A stretch of 64,000 bases of DNA, taken from Craterostigma plantagineum (Eukaryota; Streptophyta; Magnoliopsida; Lamiales; Linderniaceae). The stretch lies in contig JAPQWV010000735.1 of the NCBI GenBank assembly GCA_027422505.1, forward strand, positions 186,001 to 250,000. The letters run 5' to 3'. Below, one piece after another: positions 59,563 through 64,000 of the stretch (positions are counted from its first letter, which is position 1; each line of letters starts with the position of its first letter). The position numbers and the translations under genes were made by a program. The notes under the pieces are model-generated. The model was not told where the DNA came from, made no database searches, and saw only the letters and a program-made list of their open reading frames with translations.

Positions 59563-60123
59563 ATACTCAGTAGGGTCTTCGTTCCTTCTCTTGCTTTTCT
59601 TTTTTCTTGTTTTACTCCCTTATCCCTTGACTTTCTCGTCTTATCTGAATCGCGCATGGATCTCACCGACCTTATCGCCATTCACGAGAGAGGTGTGGCA
59701 CTTCTCAGGCCCCGCCCCCCGCTTCTGTCACTCTGGCCCTTAATAAGGGCAAAGGCAAAGCTCCTGCCTCCTATTCGGGTTCCCCGAAGACGGCTCCCAA
59801 GAGGAAGGCCTCCGCGGCCCCGAGCAGCTCTACAGCGAAAAAGACCAATGCCAGCGCCAAGGCGGGCGCAAATACTGCCGAGGGTTCTCCCTCTGCCAGT
59901 GGCTGCACGGAGCAGCCGGATTACTTTCACCGCCCACGCGGCGCTCAATGCGTTTACTTTCTTCGAGAATTCCAGAGCAAAGCTAATCGGTCTCATCTCC
60001 AGGGGATGATTCCTCGAGAGTTTTTCTCTACTTTCTTCCAAAACATGGGCTAGGTATTGATTTTATTCTTCTCTTCTCTGCTCTTTCCCCTTATGATGTT
60101 TTTCTTCTCTTCTTTATCGTTTC
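59563..60123 (+). pseudogene. Continuation of the Tat/Ogre-like ORF or gag, part 2
   Basis: After the right TAGGT the interrupted element continues. Frames give MDLTDLIAIHERG, then a Lys/Ala/Ser-rich linker (LNKGKGKAPASYSGSPKTA), and GMIPREFFSTFFQ ending with a stop at about 60053. Frame changes are needed near 59720 and 59920. The linker is like the low-complexity part after the Transposase_28 domain. A pyrimidine-rich stretch follows to the LTR at 60124, with GTTTC at 60119-60123 as the possible target duplication of the next element. Confidence 0.55.
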
Positions 60124-60474
60124 TGTTAGATCATCGATTATCAACTCCTACGATCCTAGACTTCAATCCTAAGTAATTCGACTAGAATGATTGACATTAA
60201 GATTTGATCGAAAAACTAAATTGAAGAACGCTAGAGAGAATTTCGATTAGTGAGAGAAAATTCTTGTTGTTTCTCTCTCTAGAAATTAAATTGACAACCC
60301 TTCGGATCAATTGACTAATTTTCTCTATTAAGCTCAATGTGTACAAATGTATTTGTACCAAACATACTTGGTATAAATAACAAACTAGTCCTAAACTAAG
60401 GACAAATACAAGAAATGCCCCAATTACAAGGACATTTAACTAAATCAATGCACAATTCTAAGATGTATTCTACA
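60124..60474 (-). repeat. 3' LTR of copia element 2 (351 bp)
   Basis: Minus strand TGTAGAAT to CTAACA. Homologous to 21181-21523 throughout, including the segment with TATACCAAGTATGTTTGG and the TTCTAGAGAGAGAAA block. Differences are many, so the two are not recent sisters. Confidence 0.87.
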
Positions 60475-60488
60475 TTCCCCCCTTGTGC
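60475..60488 (-). other. Polypurine tract of copia element 2
   Basis: Minus strand GCACAAGGGGGGAA directly before TGTAGAAT. Confidence 0.85.
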
Positions 60489-60538
60489 TTGATTGCCCTT
60501 CCGCGCTATCTGTCCTTGTCGGGCATAGTATGACCTGT

Positions 60539-63500
60539 TCAAGCCCAGCGCATGCTCGTAGTACTTAGAGTGTCTCTCAGCTCCAAACGCTCCTTGATGG
60601 CTTCAAGTAGTTCCATCAGACGCGGTTGCTCTCTCACAAAGCTATGAATCTTCAGTATGGTCTCTCGATTGATTTCTTCCAATCTCTTCTCTATATTCTT
60701 CCTGATGACCTTGAGCGTTCCGTCACAGAATTTATGTATCTCAGTCTTCAACATCAACCTATTCTTCTTGGCAATTGGATTGTGGTAGGTGATTCCTAAG
60801 ACTGAGCTTATGTGGACATGATTGTTGGGAAGCCCTTCGATCTCAGGTTCTTTGTTGAGCGGAGCGGTCATGTTGACCTCTTTCATATTGCTCTCCAGAG
60901 CCATCTGAAGGTCGTGTGCGGCATGGTACTTGTCCTGGCACATCATGAATCGGTAGAGTCCTCGAGTCCTTCCTTCTTTATAAAGTCTTGAGGATCCTTG
61001 TACTTTTCTACGTCCAGCTGGTAGACACAGTACACCTCCTCAGTAGGGAGGTAAGGTAGGTCGCTCTCGCTTAGCTCTTCTCGAGTTTTGTCTATCCGCT
61101 CTATGACATAGAATGGAGTTGGAAGATTGCCTTTCATACAGTAGACACTTAGTAGCTGACAGATTGGGGATAGATCCTTGAAATGACTCCTCTTGGAATC
61201 CCCAGCCTTGTATCAGGTCCAAGTTGGGTTAGCATCCAAATATAAGTCATCATTTTCTGTTGTTCACAATGAGAGATGCCTCTGAGCTCGAACTCGTTCA
61301 ACTGCTTGACTTTGTCCGGTGACCTCCATATGTGTTGACAAACTTCTTCAAGGAAACGGATTTCAATCCTAATGTTTTTCAACGGTGTGTCGACTCGAAC
61401 AGTCCCTGGTACTTGTCTCGTAAGGGAATCTGCTCGTTGAGCAATCAACTCCGGAAGCCTCGAGGGATTACTTTGTGATCTTCACTTTCCTGAAGTTCTT
61501 TGTCATGAGAACTAGGTCAACCGATGCTCGTTGTAAGAAGTGTCGAACGTCCTTGATTATCTGTCTTTGAAGATCATCGGGCATACTATAGGTCATCAAC
61601 TGTTCTCCGAGATGTATTTATCGAGGAACTCATGTGGATTGACTCCACTTCTTGATGTTCCCGACTGGTCTTGAGCAGTCGAGCTGGGAGTGGCCTGAGT
61701 AGCTGCCAAGGCCACGAGCATTACGGCACTTGCTTCTTCTTCCGGAAGCAAGGGGCTTGTGATGGTTATTGGTGGTGTGAGCGAAGGCATCCGTAGGTGG
61801 AAGGTTGGTGGTTCGATTTGGGTTAGAGTTTGGGTGGTGCGGTGCGTGATGGTTAGTGGGTTGTGAGGTATCAACAACTCCAGCGCTTGTCTGCGTCGCG
61901 CTTGAATCTTGTCCTTGGCCACTCGAAGATGTTCTAGACCTCTTCTCCCCCTCATGAGGATTCTGATCGTCAGGGTCGTCATGTCAGCGTCTTGAGCGGG
62001 AGCTATGGCCTCGGCTGGATTGTGCGGGAGCTATGGCCTCAGGATGATCCACCAGACGGACTGTCAGATGGGCGAGTAAAATATCATGGACTTCGGTGAT
62101 GGGTATGGTGTATGGGTTGATGAGGATGGATGAGTTTATGAGAGGGTCGGTGGGTGAAGGTTGTTGGGTGCGAGGTTTGTTTGTGATGAAGGGCCCTCTG
62201 AGACGGGTGCTTTCCCGGTGTCACGGCAGGACGTCTCGATGGCTACCGACACTCTCTTCATCATTTTGTCTTCAAGGGATTTGATGGCTACAGAGAGGGT
62301 TGTTTGGAACTGCGCTTCAGTCACAAACGAGACAGACACCTCCGTAGATGATGGACCAGGATGACTGATGTCGCATGTTGACAACACTTGAGTGATGACT
62401 GTCTCAGAGGGTTGACTCGTCGTCACTTGAGGTTGTGATGGTCCGAGACTTCCATCCAATCCTCGATTTGAATCTTGTAGATTCTTATGTATGGATGTTA
62501 GGGCAGGCTCTGATTGAACCTGCGTATCAGACACTTGAAGGCGATGGCCGGTAGTAGTCAGAATCTGAATCTCGGGCATGACTGACGCGGATGGATCGGA
62601 TTGCGGCTCAATATTGAGCGATGTAGGGTCCGCAGCCCTTGGAGTGATAACCGGCGTCGTCTCTGATGTAGTCACAATAGCTTCTAAGACGGGCTCGTTC
62701 GATGTGATTTGTCGTATGGAAGGCCGTCTTATGAGACGAATTTCCTCGTCTGACTTGGTGTCTGACGGGGTAGCTGTATGAGGAGATGGATCACCTGCTG
62801 CCTCCTCCTCGAGCGGTGCTTCGTTGGTAGGAACCTCCTCAATTGGTTCCTGAAGCACTTCTACAATAACTAGGCCTTATTCTTTGAGTGCTTGTTGTGG
62901 AACCTCAGTTCCAACTCTTGTGCCATTGTATCAATCAACATGGCATCTAAATCAGGTAGTTGAGCTTCGTGAGTTGGAGGCTCCTGTTCAAGCTCCTGGG
63001 CCACTTGATCTATCAACTCGGCCTCAGGGCTGGGGTGTTGTTGGTCGAGGGTCCTCGAATCATTTGCTCCGTGAGATGGTCTTTTCGACAGTACAGGCAA
63101 TACGTGTCTCCCGTGGGGTTGACGAGACGAAACAGCTCGAACGGAATCGACATCGATGACTGATCAAGGTCCGTGAGTCTGGGGCGGTGAAATAATTTGT
63201 GTCGGGGTGGTTGGTAGTTCCCTCCTGTAGGTAGACGAGTGATGTTCTCCTGAATCTCCATGAGTTGTCTGATGATGACCGAGAACCACCTAGCATACGG
63301 CACATTCTTCGATCGCTTGTTCTCCTTGTGTCTGATCTGTTCTGCAAGATCATTCCAGATCAGCTGGGCGAAATCATAATTTCGGGAGAACGCGATGCCA
63401 TGGAAGATGCGAAGTATATTGCCGTTGCCTTTGTCGAACCTAGCGTGCTTTGGCGACAGATACTTGTTGATAATTCCAAAGTGTCTTCCAAGGATGAGGG

Positions 63501-63917
63501 ATTCCGTTGTTCTGTACTTGCGCTAGCTTGACGAGCGGCAGTCGGTATCCCATTTGTAAGAAATTCTGCACCATTTCCGCATCCGTTGGCAAATGATCGT
63601 AGTTGTGGCTGAAAGGGAGGTCCAAGACGAGGCCAAAATCATCCTTAAGCTGATGTACCTTGTCCCGATCACCGTGGTGAATCGGTAGGTGCCATCAACT
63701 ACGTGACCCTTGATGCGCCCCAGAACTGTTGGAGATAGACCATTGGCACTGATGCAATCACCATGAGTGCGTGCCAAAGGGGATGGCCTTGTAATATGGA
63801 CACTATGATCTCGTCTGGACACCGAAAGGTGGTCAGATCTACCTGAAAATTGGTGTCCGGTACACTGAGGTACAGGTTGTGGTCATAGATGTGGTCATAT
63901 GCTGGATAGTTAGCCAT
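60539..63917 (-). pseudogene. Copia 3' accessory ORF, longer copy, frameshifted
   Basis: From an ATG at 63917 (MANYPAYDHIYDHNLYLSVP) the protein shows HPLWHALMVIASVPMVYLQQ, then in changed frames VVDGTYRFTTVIGTRY, PYARWFSVIIRQLMEIQENI and KLFHRPRLTD. A long Pro/Ser/Thr/Gln-rich linker (about 62858-62136) follows, then EEEASAVMLVAL, IWRSPDKVKQLNEFELRG and GLPNNHVHISSVLGITYHN. At least five frame changes are needed, so it is a pseudogene. The N-terminal blocks resemble extra ORFs that follow copia pol in some eudicot elements. It is absent from standard copia and of unknown function. CAG preceded by a pyrimidine run lies directly before the ATG, as if the ORF were made from a spliced RNA. Confidence 0.72.
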
Positions 63918-63938
63918 CTGAAAGGGTAAGAGAAACAA
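63918..63938 (-). promoter_or_regulatory. Splice-acceptor-like site before the accessory ORF
   Basis: On the minus strand TTTCTCTTACCCTTTCAG directly abuts ATGGCTAAC. A pyrimidine tract plus CAG at this exact place is a good plant 3' splice site. The sequence beyond (63939-64000) is AT-rich with no coding sign. Confidence 0.5.
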
Positions 63939-64000
63939 ACATTAGTTCAGAATTTTAAATTGAGTCGAAATTTGATTTTATCAAACCATAATAGTCTAAC

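Larger units (their letters stand above)
60124..64000 (-). mobile_element. Copia element 2, 3' part (runs off right edge)
   Basis: Same family as copia element 1: 3' LTR at the low end, polypurine tract, then the accessory ORF on the minus strand. Pol would be expected beyond position 64000. It is inserted in the Tat/Ogre-like sequence. Confidence 0.8.

Noticed and set aside
59509..60009. 166-residue Arg/Pro-rich frame
   Set aside because: Starts inside the element D LTR and runs in the wrong frame of the Tat/Ogre-like remnant.

Overview
The window is repeat-rich nuclear DNA from a flowering plant, most likely a eudicot. The evidence is plant-type Ty3/gypsy chromoviruses (Tekay/Del-like), Ty1/copia elements, a plant LINE, a 5S-bearing Cassandra-type LTR and one spliced plant gene. 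I see no bacterial-style genes, tRNA genes or CRISPR array. More than 90 percent of the 64 kb is transposable-element sequence, much of it nested. The species cannot be named from the sequence alone.

Left part (1-34656). A very young Tekay-like element (A, minus strand, about 2.6 kb LTRs, left LTR cut by the window edge) carries a nearly intact gag-pol with one frameshift. It sits inside an older Tekay LTR (B, 9569-12565). B sits in the tail of another Tekay LTR (E, 12566-13770), and E abuts a decayed copia element (13771-21523). That element has gag, protease, RT and RNase H remnants, then a scrambled 3' accessory ORF, a polypurine tract and a 343-bp LTR. Next comes a full Tekay insertion (C, 22020-33456, target duplication AAAAG). 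Its left LTR carries a captured LINE fragment and its right LTR a small inverted-repeat element. C split the 3' end of another copia element that has several polypurine tracts (33457-34656).

Middle part (34657-42935). This is the only host-gene island. On the minus strand, five exons (35741-37529) encode a 201-residue type C heterotrimeric G-protein gamma subunit (AGG3/GS3/DEP1 family) with a Cys-rich tail. A CpG-rich inverted repeat lies just downstream. Just upstream is a 4.6 kb block of about 480-490 bp tandem repeats that looks like a non-autonomous DNA transposon.

Right part (43104-64000). There is an internally deleted gypsy element (F). Then a Tat/Ogre-like element has an ORF with a putative gypsy-type transposon domain (Transposase_28-like) and is broken by three insertions. 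The first is a Cassandra-type solo LTR with 5S-like sequence (target duplication GTTTC). The second is a complete, apparently intact and extremely young Tekay element (D, 49875-59557, target duplication TAGGT, LTRs differing at one base by eye). The third is a copia element on the minus strand whose 3' LTR and accessory ORF run to the right edge.

The elements do not form a pathway. What they show is successive insertion plus decay around one gene. The most unusual signals are family-specific short-word arrays and a covarying inverted repeat in the Tekay LTRs, the periodic block upstream of the G-gamma gene, an overlapping upstream ORF in that gene, and a splice-acceptor-like site directly before the copia accessory ORF.
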